From Cavia porcellus (Eukaryota; Chordata; Mammalia; Rodentia; Caviidae), in NCBI RefSeq assembly GCF_034190915.1, contig NW_026947502.1:37974785-38038784 (forward strand): 64,000 nt of DNA. Direction: 5' to 3'. Of the stretch, positions 22,671-35,449 are shown piece by piece. The notes under the pieces were generated by a model. The model did not search any database. It had not been told where the DNA came from and saw nothing but the letters and a program-made list of their open reading frames with translations. A program made the position numbers and the translations under genes. How positions within the stretch are numbered: the stretch's first letter is position 1; each line of letters opens with the position of its first letter.

Positions 22671-25202
22671 AAAAGAAAGGAAATTTAAAGACTTCCTCAG
22701 ATAAATACTTGAGAGACCATGCACGTTAAAGGAGGCCCACCTTGTCTACTGATGTTAAAAGGATTCCTCAGAAAGAGGGAAATGCCTCCTTGTCAGAAAC
22801 TTAGATCTATATAAAGAAAGAAAGAGCATTAGAAAAGGAATAAATGAAGACAAAAACACCCAGAGTGCAAAGTGCACATTATATCCAGAGAAATTCAGAC
22901 ACACATGGCAGCAGACTTCTCAAGAACATACTTGAATGAGATCCTTAAACTGTTTGTGCGTGGAGGACAAGGTGGGAGTGCTGTCAATACAGAATTCTAA
23001 ACTGATGAAAACACCGTGGAAAGATGGGAGCAGAGAGAAGACTTCAGGTCAAAAGCTCATAAAATGCAGTACTACGAGACCCACACCAAAAGCAACGCTG
23101 ATGAAATTCCTCACAGAAGTGAAATGCTTTCTAATGAAAACGTGAAAGAACACACAAAAATGAAAACAGCGGCCGTGTGGTAGTAAACATACGACTTAAT
23201 ATAAAAGAAAATGTTAATGTCTTATAAATATCATCATGTATTTAAAAAAAAAACCAGTGCTCTTTGGGAACACAGTATTATTAGTAGTAAAGTACTTTGG
23301 AACAATCGCACAAAGGATGAGGAAAAGGAAGTGGAGGTGTATTGTTATACAATTCTTCAACCATATTGATTTGTGCAATATTATAAGAAAAACAGACTGT
23401 GATAAATCAGTTATATATGGTAACCTTTAAAGCAGTTATTTAAAGATAAATATAAAAAGATAGTGATAAAAATGGCATACTAAAAAAAGCAAATTAATCC
23501 AAAAGGCAAGAAAGAGGATGCAGAAACAAATAAACATGACAAATAAAAATATAATGATAGAAACCCAAATACTGATAATACATTAAATAGTGCAGCCAAT
23601 ATTTTAGTTAAAAGGTAGAGATTATAAATTAAAATAAAAACCAGTTTTGTAACATTTTATAAGAAACACATTTTCAATGTGATGACAACCATGTTAAGAG
23701 TAAAAGAAGGGAAAAAGAATACTAAACACTGATCATTAACACTATTAGAAAGTATGTCATACAAATATTAATCACTGGGGTGGCTATATTAATTTAAGAC
23801 AAAGTAAGGGCTATTTCCAGAACTAATTAAGGCAATTAAATCATGATAAAGAGTCAAAAGATCAATAAAACATAGTCATATATGTGCATTACTCCATTAT
23901 AGACTTTTAAAAAGTATGAAGTGATACCCAACAAAATGAGAAAAAGACAAACCCATATACATATACAAAAATTTCAACTGATATAACCAAGACAAAAAGA
24001 TCAGTAAGCATTAGGAAGTAACTTGAGCCACTCTGACCAACCAACTCAACTTCACTGGCCATTGTTACCTAAAATAAAACAGAAAAGATTTCAAGGATAC
24101 TATGTTTAAAAATAACAACTATAAAAGCAGAAGAATAATAATGTGAAAATTATGCTTTTTATTCTAGAGAAGACAGTTATTGTACACAAGTCAAAGAGCA
24201 TAAAAATAATTAATATAGTTATATGTAGGGAAAAACCATTATACTCAAAATACAGGTAAACCAAAGAAAATACGTAACACTTCAGTCATGTCAGAAACAG
24301 ACAATCTTACTGTATAAAGTGGTTCTACAAATAAAGCAATTCCTAACCTAAAAGAAAATTGATATTAAAAAAGTCAGTTTCTATAGAAGGAAATATTCAT
24401 ATGTTCATTAAGTGATATTCAGTCCTTTATTATCATTTCTTACCTATCAAGCTGATGAAGATTAAAATGCTCACTAACGCAGAGTGGCTGAGGACAGTGT
24501 AAGAGTGAATTAATTATGAGCATCTCTTTCAGACTTGCATAAAGTGACCTCATACTGATAACTCAAAACTAGCAGCGTTAAAAGAGTGAATATCTAGAAG
24601 GCAGCAAATGCTGTGAATCAGGTCCTCTCTTTCTTCCCTGAGAAAACCTGTGTTGATGGGGCCTTGATAGTTGTGCCCACAGCTGAAATGACACACATTT
24701 TGTTTTGTAGTTGCACAAATGTCTGTCAATTGAGGATTAAATTTTAAAATTGTAGTACATTTTATACAATGAAATACTAAGCAGTTGTTACATGAGAACG
24801 TCCTTTATGTGTCAATATACAGTGAGATCCATTCAGTACCGTTATTGAAATAAGTAGGATTTTGAGAGGGGCAGTGAATATATTTGCATATATTTGCTAA
24901 CATATGCACAAAATATTTTTGAAAGTATTCTGAAGAAGTATTAGTTGCCTCTGGGAAAAGTCATGCCTTAAAGACAGGAAAGGAAGGGACAGTTTCCTTG
25001 TACTTAATTTAAAAAATAAATTTATAGCATGCACGGTATTAGCCATTTAATAAGCAATTAAAGTTCAAATGTCATAAAATTTTTAATGATATGTAGTAAG
25101 TTAGGTTGTTTTATGTACTGTTGATAAGTATTTGGGATGATTCTTACCAAAAAAAGTAGTTAATAACGTGACAAATATCTTTAAGTAGTTTTTCCTCTTT
25201 AA

Positions 25203-25450
25203 CCCAGCATCTGCTTTTTTGTTACTTATACTAAGAAATTATGCAATGATGAAAACATAAACTTATATACAAGATGTTTATCTTGGTGTTATTTGTAACA
25301 GTGAAAAATTAAAATTAACCTAAATGTTTAGAGAAATAGAAACGGATTTTTCCCCTCAGACAACCAAATAATAAGTATTAAAATAATAGCCACTAAAAGC
25401 AGAATTTTGGAAAAAAGTATTTAACATCATGCTTAAAATATTAGGAATGA
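25203..25450 (+). repeat. L1M 3'-end fragment
   Basis: The order 'cccagcatctgctttt', 'aagatgtttatcttggtg', 'taacagtgaaaaattaaaa', 'aacctaaatgtttagaga', 'gtatttaacatcatgc' matches the 3' region of old L1M elements in sense orientation. Confidence 0.65.
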
Positions 25451-25469
25451 AAAACTAAGAAGCACACTG

Positions 25470-26000
25470 TTACATGTGGTGTGACCCTAGCTTTCCTAAC
25501 AAGTTGTGCTATTATAACAAGCTGTGCCGGTCAAGTTCAGCACAGGCCACCCCAAAATGTGGCACTGTGGGATTTGAGGAAACAGAGGCAGGAAGAAAGG
25601 CCATTCTCACTCTTCCCTCTGTTCTTCCAAGAAGCAAGACATTAGAAAAAAAGAAATCCAACTTTCTTCTGAAGTCCCAAAACTCATAAAAACTTTGTGG
25701 AGGCCCCTCGCTATACCCAGAGCGAGGGAACGTCTTTGTCCAGGAGGCAGAGACACTGAGAGGACCCTGCAGGCCTCTCATTTTGTCACCATTAGCTCAC
25801 ACCCTCTTTGGTCTAATCACACGTCTTTGTGACTGGTCTTGGCCAAACATAACTAAACCACAATTTCCCTGCTTCTTTAAGGTTTTATTTTTGAAGGTTC
25901 TCGTGTCATGTAAAATTTCAATTTATTTGTGTGCTTTTCTCTTGTTAATCTGTCTTTTGTTATATGAGTCTCAGCTATGAACCCAGTAATAGATGAGAAA
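25470..26000 (+). repeat. Probable ancient ERVL-type LTR
   Basis: The right-hand end 'ctcttgttaatctgtctttt' followed by 'gtctcagctatgaac' resembles the 3' end of old ERVL LTRs. The left part is moderately GC-rich, as LTR U3 regions can be. Ends and target duplication were not resolved. Confidence 0.45.
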
Positions 26001-28170
26001 ATTAATCTTTTTGATCCTACATTTACATGAACGTACAAATCAGGGAAAATTATACATGTTAAGAGGATTACATCTGGATGCTAACTGAATATTATTGAAT
26101 TTCAGTATTTTCCTGATATATTTTTCAGTATCTTTTTAATAATTACCTATACTATGCAAACTTTTTTTCTGTGATAGATAAACTAGCGCATATTATTTTT
26201 AAATCAGCTTACAGGATATTTAAAAGAAGTTGAAATCTTCAATGCTTGACATCTTAAACATAAATGCTTTGCATTGTATTGTTCAGTCTTCTCATCATTC
26301 CGTGCATTATTACCAAATAAAATGTCTCTAACCACAAACATCTCAACTGTTAAAAATAAAGACAGTATTGCAAATATATCTATTTTCACCAAATTATGTT
26401 ATGAAAAGTAGGGGTCACAAAAAGAAGAGTTCTGTGGTCACATAAGTTAAATGAATATTTAACTACCTTTCCTCTCTTCCTCTGGAACATACGTAATTAA
26501 TGTTGTCATATAAAAGTTGCTGAGAGATACTATAGTAAGGAAAATTGTGTAGCATTTCCCTCTCTTCTTATATGCCCTTCTCTAAATATCCAAATATGGC
26601 ATAGTGTTCCAAACCAAGCAGTTCAGATGATCATGAGTTTAGGAACATTTGATTCCTCCATCTAATCTGTAACATTTTCTAGCCCAGTGGCATTGGCTCC
26701 ATGTCACTTTAGTGACAACTCTACTGAGAGGTCTACCCTACCTCTCTTCTTCTCTTCCTCAAAACAAGAAACCACACCTGAGCATGAGATTCATCCATAA
26801 CCAAGTCCCTTCTCCTGGCAGGGCATGTCTGAATATTATCACTCCTGTCCGTCAGCGTACCAGAAGTTACTTGAACTCAAAAGCTATGCAGAGTGTTTCT
26901 TATGGGACAAACCCTATCAGCACAGGATTATTTCACCATTGCCTTTAGAGGGGAGATTCTTTTTTTCGTATCTCTGCTTGGTGTGGTGTTTTCTCTCTCC
27001 TTTGCATTCCAAGAAGTCTCTGCCCTTTTATCCTTTGAGCTTTAGTGATGCATGTTTGGAAGAAGAAAGAAAAAGAAGGGATAACAAGAAAATACAGGCA
27101 GACATTTTGAAAGAGAAATAAAAGGGGAAAATATATGAGAAGTGAAAGGGAGACATGAAATTTTCAGAATTACTGAAGAGAGTTGTGTATTGTCCTCAAC
27201 AGTGTTTAAAATACAGTAAAGAAGGAAATGATGGCGAGAACAAGGGAGGGAGGGGAAAGGAAAGGAGTTAGGATGAGCTATCCTGAGAATTCTGTTTTGC
27301 TTGCCAAACTGAAGTTCTTTCATTGTCACATAGCTTTCATATGGACTGTGTGAGTCACTTTCAGTAGAGTGACAAACTTAAAAGCCCACACACTCTGGGA
27401 AGACTGTATAGGCTTGATCCTGTGCGACTGCCAATTATGCAGCCTCTTTGTTGGAAGACTCACTGGCTAGAAGGAAGGGAGGAAATGAACAGACTCTGGA
27501 GCATGAAGAGAGCAAAGCATAGCAGCTCTGAAATTAGTGTCTTAATCACTGAGTCAGTCACATCCTCCCCAGCAAGCGGGGTTAGAAGAGACTCGGAATG
27601 GCTCTGTACCCTGAAGCTTCCCTTTCTGAAAGGAAACACAGTGGAAAAGCTGAACTCTCCTTGGGACAAGTCCATGAAGAGTGACAAAAGCACAGGCAAA
27701 GACCTGGGTGAACGAAGTCAGGGAACAGAAATCCCAATTGCTCATGACACAGTAACAGCTCAATCAGCACGGTCTGAAAAGCAAAGCAAATAATGAGACA
27801 TGTATTTTTTAAGGCTCAGAGCATTAGAGAAGAACAATATTGACAAAGCTCAATGCTAAAAGGAAATCAATGGATGTGCATTTTTATAAACTAATACAAA
27901 CACTGAATTGGCAAGTCTTTCTAAAGGGCAGTTTTTCAATATATTCAAATTTAAAATTTTAAACACACACTCACACACATGCACCCTTCTTGACACAGCA
28001 ATTTTTTGTAGTAATTTTCTCTAAGAAGATAAATAAACAAGGACACACATTATATGGCAAGGATTTTTAGTGTTATTTTTACATACTAGTAAAAACCTGT
28101 GAATAATTATTCATCAGTAGGGGACTTTAAATAAATTAAATCCATCCATATACTTGTGTACCATGCAATG
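26001..28170. other. Unassigned sequence
   Basis: AT-rich, with a purine-rich patch at 27.04-27.27 kb and a short CA-rich patch near 27.96 kb. The overlapping 60-123-codon frames at 27.4-27.8 kb occupy a stop-poor patch and show no family motif. Confidence 0.35.
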
Positions 28171-28174
28171 TATG

Positions 28175-28400
28175 ATTTTTATAAGCATGGGCTGAGGAGT
28201 CAAATTGAGTACATCTGGCCCCTCCAGCTACTACTTGTATGATTATAACAAAATTATTTAATGTCTCTTTGCCTTAGTTTTCTAATGTATAAAATGTGTC
28301 ACAACTATTAAAATCTACATAGTAGCTTTATAATTTATAAACAAAGTTGTTATGAAGATTAAATCAGTTGAATGACCATGCATGCAGTAAATATACAAAA
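28175..28400 (+). repeat. MIR SINE relic
   Basis: Sense MIR order: 'ataagcatgggctgaggagt', 'ctactacttgtatgatt', 'tttgccttagttttctaatg', 'tataaaatgtg', 'gttgttatgaagattaaat'. Confidence 0.8.
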
Positions 28401-28830
28401 AAGTATTAAATATTGGTGTTTTATAAACATAAATTATCATACCTATCTTAACATGGAAATGGTCATTCTAAGTAACAGTTATAGACTGGTAATGCAAGTT
28501 TACATTTATATAGAATAATTTATATATAATTGTATAGATATAAATACTGCATGCACATATATGTTAATTATCAGTCTAGAAAATGAGAAAGAAAAAATAT
28601 ATACTATAATTTTAATATGGGTTATTTCCAATAATGTTATTTTAAATAATTTTTATTTTCTTTTAATATTTTTTCTTTTTTTGTTTCTCATTTTCTGGAC
28701 CAATATTTTCTTGACAAACTAGAAAACTCGAATTAGCTTTTCTGCTGAGGAAAACTACAATTTTAGTGGGATGAAATGGGAAACCACAATCTTGAACTAT
28801 TAAGGAGCTATGTAAATAGCATGTCCTACC
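28401..28830. other. AT-rich unassigned sequence
   Basis: Very AT-rich, with long A/T alternations around 28.5-28.7 kb. Nothing was recognised. Confidence 0.4.
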
Positions 28831-29055
28831 ATCTTAAAGCAGCTGGTTGGACAGCATGTGCAATGGCCATTTGAAGCTTTGGTTACAGCTGGGTGGCAGT
28901 GCCATGCAGGGCTGTGGAAGGCTGGAAGCCATCTGTATGCAGATCTGATATGTGAATGCTCTGCTTTTCCCGTAGTCAGGATGGATGGGCTTAGTATTCT
29001 GGGGGTTGAAGAGACTACCTTCACCCACTGTTGTGTCTAGTGACTACCCAACCGC

Positions 29056-29509
29056 ATGTTTCCTTCCAGTGTTCATGACCTTGTTCTCTTTTGGTCTAGA
29101 GACCTCATTTCCAGAAGAAAGAGTGCTTCCCCCAAGAGATGCAACAGTGGTCTCGCTGAATTAGAGGTAAAACTGCCTCCCAGCTTCTTTGGGCTCCTTG
29201 TGCCTCAGAGTCCACAGGCACAGAAGAGAGATACAGTGCTGGCTGGGCTGAATGATCCTGAATACCAAGCAAACACTGGGCTACCACTCGCATGGGGCCA
29301 AAGAGGAATATGTCTGCCGCACAGGCGATCCCTTAGGGAATCCCTCTTACCATGCCCAGGGATTAAAATCAGTGGAAAACTACACCCTAAGTTCAGTCAG
29401 GACTATGGGCTTCCTAGACCTTTCTGAATGGTTTCCATTGTCCAGTCAGGTGAAGAATCACTTACAAATAAGGTGCTTAATAAAGTCAAAAGGGAGGCAG
29501 AATTGGTAA
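29056..29509 (+). pseudogene. ERVL dUTPase relic
   Basis: Two overlapping frames together resemble the dUTPase found at the 3' end of ERVL-class coding regions. 29056-29427 carries an LPPSFFGLL-type segment followed by an AQKRDTVLAGLNDPEYQ segment. 29252-29509 continues in another frame with AKEEYVCRTGDPLG. The family role is hydrolysis of dUTP during replication. Here the shift between frames, stops, and loss of the expected downstream glycine-rich motif show it is dead. The surrounding 28.83-29.06 kb may be more of the same internal region. No pol or gag was recognised. Confidence 0.6.
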
Positions 29510-29904
29510 CAAAGAAAATAGTTATAAATACCAGCTGATTGCAGAGATAGGGACTATGATTGTCATGGGTATTTCCTCATTTTGTTATAAACATGTGTTA
29601 TATCTATTTTTCTTTTCTTTATTGCTCTTGTGTCTTATAACATAAAATGTATTGATCTTATGTCATAGTACTTAAATATTGCTATATATCATAAAGTTAC
29701 ATAGTATTACATTATAGCACATCAAGGAGAAGAGTAACCATTTACTTTGGGATTTTACCTCCTCTTCTGGAGTAGAGGTTAGGACATTTTTGTTGTACCC
29801 AAAGTAGTTGTACCATGTCAGGTGAAGTATAATCTTGTTTTGAGTTTTATTTAGAAATTCAGTAAGGAGATGTGTACGGTTCCAATCTGCCACGAGGTGG
29901 ACTT

Positions 29905-30290
29905 GTCATGATGAAATTTTTTGTGTCAGCTTGATGGTCAATAGATACTCAGTAGCTGGTCAAATATTTCTAGCTGGGCTTATGAAGTTTGCTAAGTAAG
30001 ATTAGCTTTTAACTTGATAGAGTAAAGCAGGTGGTCCTCTGTTGTGGTTTCAATGGAGACGGTCTCCCTTTTTTCTTCCTTCCTTCCTTCCTTCCTTCCT
30101 TCCTTCCTTCCTATCTCCCTTTCTCTAGCATTCTCTTTCTCTCTTTCCCACTTATTTTCTTTCCTTCTCAGATTTATAGCCTGAGCTAACAACACTTAGC
30201 TGGTCCAAAAGACTTTCGGTCCTGCACTTGGATTACAGGAGCTCAGAGACTTGTAATAAGTCTGTGCTCACAGGAAGACCAGACAAAAAT
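29905..30290 (+). repeat. MaLR-like LTR relic
   Basis: 'ttttgtgtcagcttgatggt', then 'aacttgatagagtaaagcag', and the far end 'aataagtctgtgctcacagg' follow the order of an old sense MaLR/MLT LTR. A (TTCC)n tract has expanded inside it. Ends are uncertain. Confidence 0.4.
30074..30112 (+). repeat. (TTCC)n microsatellite
   Basis: About nine uninterrupted TTCC units between T-rich and CT-rich flanks. Confidence 0.95.
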
Positions 30291-30299
30291 CATCTCCAA

Positions 30300-31470
30300 A
30301 GAAAAGTAACTTCATCTTAGTTAACTTCAGATCATTTCAAAAGATATTTTAGTTGTAGGTAAAATGACCAGTGTGCAGCAGATAACCAGCCATACAAAGA
30401 AATAAGACCTTGAATACACATTACACAGCTTCATTGTCCTGGGATGGAATTGCTATCCAACAGTTGAAAATGTGTCCCTATGCCATCCTTTTGCTCAGAG
30501 CTGTCTGATCCACAGCAGGATCCACACAGATCATGGGAGATTAGTTTCATGAACATTTACTCAGCGCTTGGAGGTGCTAGGCACCAGGCTGATGAAAGAC
30601 AAAGGCCAGACAGGCCTGTTGCTGGCAGCCACGGAGCTCGTCCTCACCAGCTGCTGCTCTGAGACAGGTGGAGGCTTTGTCAGAGGTTTGGGAAAAGCTC
30701 AGTCTTGAGCACTGGCGTCACTTCAGGATTTAGGAAGATGTCTGAGCCAAATACACAAATGTGACAGTTTAGAGTGTGTGGCATATGTGTGAGAGCCTGC
30801 AGTGTCTTGGACTCAAGCATTATCCTGGTCCAGGGTTTTGTCCCTTGTGGATTGGTCTCCTAAATGGTAACTCTTTGTACTCAGGGATGGCAACAAAAAT
30901 AGAAAAGATGAAAGCAAAGCTGCAGGGCTGTTGTTTATCAGCAAAGCTGCCTTACGTTTCCTTGCAGATTATGCTTTTGGCCTTATTTTCACGCAAACCC
31001 AAGCCACTGTTGGCAGATCTGAAGTCCGACGTGGGTCTTGGAGTTGTTTGATGCTCTAGGATTTCTGAGAGATGGACATGTTATTCCTTTGTACCATCCT
31101 GTCTAGCTTCTTGCAGGTAATGATGACTGTTCTGACTTTTTGTCTCCTTAACTCCTAAGGAGCTGCTCTCCAGTGACACAGGATAGATGAAGAGGAGAGA
31201 AGTAGCCAGGTTGTGCACTGACAGATGGCTCAGCCGCCCAGTGCTCTGGCCATAAGCAGATGTGGAAAAGGAGATGTGGGCACAGCAGAGGCTGGGTGTG
31301 TGGTGGCAGCAGGGGGAGGTGGGAGTGCAGTGTGCTTGAGCACAGAGCACCTGAGCAGGGCAGGACAGCATGGAAAGTCGACCTAACCCAGCAAGTGTGG
31401 TTTGTGGACCCAAACCACAGGAAAGGGAATTTGTACTTGCTACACCAGGCGCCATGCTGAGCCCTCTATA
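30300..31470. other. Unassigned, with a short L2-like patch
   Basis: 30543-30590 ('gaacatttactcagcgcttg', 'ggtgctaggcacc') resembles an antisense L2 end. The remainder is single-copy-looking and moderately GC-rich. No exon was recognised. Confidence 0.35.
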
Positions 31471-31479
31471 GCACAGTAC

Positions 31480-31620
31480 TACTTTGTCCTCACAGAAGCT
31501 GAGAATTAGCACTAGAGGAACTGAGGCCAAGAAATTAAACCTCGTTCCTGATCCCACATAATAGAATCAGGAATTTAATAAAACTAAAGGCCTGCTGATT
31601 CCAAAGTTTAAGACGTCTCC
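31480..31620 (-). repeat. MIR SINE relic, antisense
   Basis: Antisense MIR order: 'tcctcacagaagctgagaat', 'gaggaactgaggccaagaaa', 'gcctgctgattccaaag'. Diverged. Confidence 0.5.
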
Positions 31621-31814
31621 ATCACTGTGTCTCCTTGGATTCCTGTTCACATGCCACTCAGCAATGCTGGTGGTGCTGCCCAGGACACAGATGATGAGCC
31701 TTGGCACCTGCTGCCTCCTGTTACTCAGGGATGGTCTTGTCTTCTAGCTTGTACTCACCCATCCCCTGGTGTCCTTTGGCAATGCATTTGACCAGCACAT
31801 TCATTCATTCATTC

Positions 31815-31928
31815 TTTTTTTTTTTTTTTTTTTTTGTCGTTTTCCTTTTTATCGGTACCAGGGATCGAACTCACGACTGCCTGCTTACAAGGCAGGTGCT
31901 TATGCCACTGAGCTAAATCCCCAGCCCC
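31815..31928 (-). mobile_element. ID SINE, antisense
   Basis: A T run, then 'cctttttatcggtaccaggg', 'actgcctgcttacaaggcag', 'actgagctaaatccccagcc'. It interrupts an (ATTC)n patch, and 'attcattcattcttt' occurs on both sides as the target duplication. It is a young copy, nearly the same as those at 13656 and 18974. Confidence 0.92.
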
Positions 31929-32195
31929 TATTCATTCATTCTTTGTGCCACACAAGAACATTTCGATTTATCACAGGTGGTTAAAATTTTAAATGTGTTG
32001 GCTAATGGCATGAAGTGGCCATTAAAGAAGACTAGTCCTTCAGAAAGAAATTTCAGGCAAAAAGAAGGTGGAGTCAGGAGAGAGAGAGAGAAGGAGAGAA
32101 ACAGACACAGAGAGTTGTGAATTTTGTTGGCAGCTATAAATGCCCAGGAACTGAACCACATGGTAGAAGGCCAAATCCTAGCTATATTCTTCTTT

Positions 32196-32315
<120 letters not shown>

Positions 32316-32824
32316 TGGCAATCAAATTCAGGACCTTTCCTTTTATTCTCGTCTACTCTACATGTACCCAGATGAATCCAATTTCCTCACAGCATTGAAA
32401 ATCATGAGCAAAGTCAGAATGAGGAGGATTTGTCTGGGTTGTCCTGGGAGGAGCAGGAACTATCAACCACATCGTTAAATCTACTTGCAAATCCCCAGCA
32501 TCTAGGCTCCTCTGCAGGAGCTGGGACCGGTGCAGGTACTCCTTGCTTTGCACCCCATCTCCTCCAGAAGCTGCTTGCCAGGGTTCTTTCCTCCAGGGAA
32601 CACTGCCATAGATGTTTGAGACAGGACAACTTAGAGAGTTTAGTTCATATGTGTTCTCCTGTGCTTATCTCCTCCACCCATAATTATTAGCAAGAAGATG
32701 GTCCTCACTATTTCCATGCCTTGGAGCGTTCTCTTTATCCAACAGAAAGCACAAACTACTGGAGATAAAAGCCAGTCTTGTCAAAGTTTAAGGTGATTTA
32801 TAAAAGAACATTAAGGACTTTACT

Positions 32825-33256
32825 AGTTTCCAAGGCTGTTGAAACAAATTAATATGAACTTGGTGGCTTAAAGAATAGAAATGATTTCTTGGAATGTCCA
32901 AAGCATAGAAGTCCAAAACTAAGGGGTCAGCGGTCCCTGGTGTCAGGGGGTGATCTGTCCTTGCCACTCTCTAGCTTCTGCTCCCTGTCACAATCCTTGA
33001 TTCTCCATGAATCTGTCTTCCCGTGACCTTCTACTCCATGGCTGTGTGACTTCGCAGATGGAACCCGTTACTGGGCTTAGGACCTACAATGCATCTCAAG
33101 AATTGTACCTTAGTTACACATACAAAACAACCCTCAGAAAACAAATACTCAAAAAAGTTTACACACACTCACCACCTCTTATTTCAAATAAAGTCACAAT
33201 CTAAGTTTCCAAAGATAGATGTATCTTTTGGAGGATTGCCAGTCAACCATTATAGA
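32825..33256 (-). mobile_element. MLT-type LTR, antisense
   Basis: Order 'ccaaggctgttgaaacaaat', 'aacttggtggcttaaagaat', 'tagaagtccaaaactaagg', 'atttcaaataaagtcacaat', 'tggaggattgccagtcaacc', as in antisense mammalian MLT-type LTRs. Divergence is high, so it is old. Confidence 0.65.
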
Positions 33257-33259
33257 GTC

Positions 33260-34375
33260 TAATGGGTACTGAATGAGAAAAGGGAGAGCTTTTTCCTCTT
33301 GATTGAAACATGTTGGGACTATTGGAGAGCAGAGAGTGAAACCTCAGTACCATTTGACATGTGCGTCCCGGGAAGAGGTGGAACTCAGAGGGAGTGGGTA
33401 CACAGCACCCTCGGCAGGCTGAGCCCATGACCCGTAGCCATCAGATCTGAAGGGACCACAGTGGGTTTGGCCACACTGGTGACAGGCAGTCTTGATGGTG
33501 TGGCAGTTAGCAACACCTCCACCACCTATTAAGATAAGCCTCCTCTTCTCTCCTTGACAAAAATGGAACTGGATCTTTTAACAGACCCTTGATTGGCAGC
33601 TAAGAGGTGGATTTTAAGTTGAAAGAATGCAAAGCCAATTTTTCCACGTTGAGAAGTATTGATAAACTGTTAAGTTAAACACCCAAACACCAGCTCGGTG
33701 GACGGACAGCCTTTGATTTGTTTGCCTCTGCTCTAGCCACGGGCGCCCCTCTGGCCATCTCTGAGTGCTGAGGTCTGCGGCTCTGGGCAGCTCTGTGGCT
33801 GGGCACAGGCAGATGCTGCCCGGCTCTTCCCTGCTCAGAGTCAGGTGTCAGATCTATGGACAGAGATGGTGACTCAGCCCAGTGCTCTCGGCTGTCAACA
33901 GCAGCTCCTGAGCTGAACCCTGGACCTGAGCTCAGGAGGGACCCTGGAGTACTTCTCCTTCCAGTTGGAATCCACCCACCGCTTTTCATCTGGAATAATT
34001 TCTGTAGCAAAGAAAATGGGTCACAAAGAGAAAGGCAGTGGCTAAAAGTCCAGGGAGCCAAGCTCAAACATCCTCTAATGGTCAGGAATAGCAAAAGCAG
34101 CAGAGCTAAGTGATCCTTTCCACTGTGAAGATGCAGAGCAGTTGATGCTTACTTGGGCTGGTTTGTGGTTAAAATAGAACATTTCCCTTGCTAAGAAGCT
34201 AGCAGAGTTCTGTTCTTTTTATAAGAGGATGCAGATGATGTAGTTTTATTAACACTTTACTGTAGTTTTTTCAGCCATAGCTCCTTTATCTTCTCACACC
34301 TTTCAGCTACAGATCTATTTTTCATACCCACTCCCCTTTTCTCTATGTTTGGGGCCTTCTAGGGAGCACATCACA
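33260..34375. other. Unassigned sequence
   Basis: 33.7-34.1 kb is GC-rich and stop-poor, which creates a 139-codon minus frame without recognisable domains. No repeat was assigned. Confidence 0.35.
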
Positions 34376-34565
34376 AAGCTGATGCCACTTATTGAGGGCT
34401 GACTGTGTACCAGGATTGTGTTCAATATCATCCGTACATTGTCTTCCTGAATCCCAGTTACTTTATGTGAACTGGTTAAGTTCCCAAGGAAACAAATCCA
34501 AAACGGCTCAGCAACTTGCTCAAGACTGCATGGTTTCTAATTAGTGGGATCTGAAGTCTGTTTTA
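34376..34565 (-). repeat. MIR SINE relic, antisense
   Basis: Antisense MIR order: 'gccacttattgagggctgac', 'tgtaccaggattgtgttcaa', 'cagcaacttgctcaagactg', 'gtgggatctgaagtctg'. Confidence 0.75.
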
Positions 34566-34569
34566 CCCT

Positions 34570-35445
34570 AGCGATCTTGCTTCCTCCTGGTACTGTGATG
34601 CACTGTCTGTCGGTGAAGGTAAATTAGCCCTGACTACCAGATGTGGCTCCCGGGGAGAGGCAGCACCAAACCACGAGCTCCTCCTCTCGGCAGAAGTACC
34701 TGCAGGCCTACCTGAGGCTCAGAGAAGTCCTTAGAGAGACCCCTCTCGCACTCCCAGACCACAGCTCCTGTTTTCAGTTTGTGATCTAAGCAGGCCTCCC
34801 AAAGAAAGAGTTAATGCAAGCCTTGTCCCCTCGCTGTCTATCCACTGCAACTCCTGACTCGGGCAGGGGGAGGTCTAGATTGCAAGATAAGGAAGGAGCT
34901 GGGCCAATTTTCTGGTTGCTTCTTGGCACCAAGCTCTCATGTTTACACAGCAGCCACAGTCCCTACCTACATCCTTCCTGGAGACTCTAGTGTGGAATAC
35001 AAACAAATTCACCTCTTTCTACTTCCCCAGCCTCTGGTCTGTGGCTGATCTGATTCGCTATGCTCAGAGGGTCCATTGCTGGGTGGAGGCTCCCATATGG
35101 CCTCCATTACCAGGAGATGGTCTTCAAGGGGCTCCTGGAAATGCGTTGCACATGGGCTCCTGGACACTCGGCTTGCCTGCTCCTCTTCAGCTCTGTTTGC
35201 TTTGTCTAATTGTGTTTTCTCTGCTGATTTCAGTAGAGTTAATCTTCCCCATTTTGTCCAAGTTCTGCGTGGTGCATCTGGTACCGATTTGGCTGGAGGG
35301 GGCATGAGCAGGGTGGTTAATTGAATGCTTGGCAAAGGGCAGCAAGAAGTAAACTGTGGAGAAAGCGAGACCCAGGAGAGCTTAGAGAATGTGGTTGTTT
35401 GAGGCCTTTGCCCAATGCAAGAAGGGCACCACCTCCATTTCTGAA
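34570..35445. other. Unassigned sequence
   Basis: Single-copy-looking, moderately GC-rich. No gene was recognised. It may be the upstream part of the polyadenylated-looking end at 35450-35477. Confidence 0.3.
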
Positions 35446-35449
35446 TAGA

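Larger units (their letters stand above)
21325..25040 (+). mobile_element. Ancient L1M (plus strand), internally deleted
   Basis: 21.33-22.23 kb follows the order of L1M ORF1 ('gaattatcag..'-type block, 'ccaagaagtttgggaaaac', 'ctggaagctcagagaacacc', 'cagaattctgtgcc'). 22.67-23.1 kb continues its 3' portion ('ttcctcagaaagaggg', 'cagaaacttagatctatata'). 23.55-24.0 kb matches ORF2 endonuclease order ('ggctatattaatttaagac'). 24.7-25.04 kb is the L1M 3' end ('cagtgaatatatttgcatat', 'ttgcctctgggaaaa'). Reverse transcriptase is missing. It is interrupted by an ID at 21539 and a composite insertion at about 22230-22670. All frames are dead. Confidence 0.72.

Noticed and set aside
27422..27793. 123-codon frame on the plus strand with overlapping minus frames
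   Set aside because: Both strands are open over the same patch and no motif or splice context is present, so composition is the simpler explanation.
31081..31557. 158-codon open frame on the minus strand
   Set aside because: Ser/Leu/His-rich translation without domains, overlapping an antisense MIR at its right end. Probably chance.
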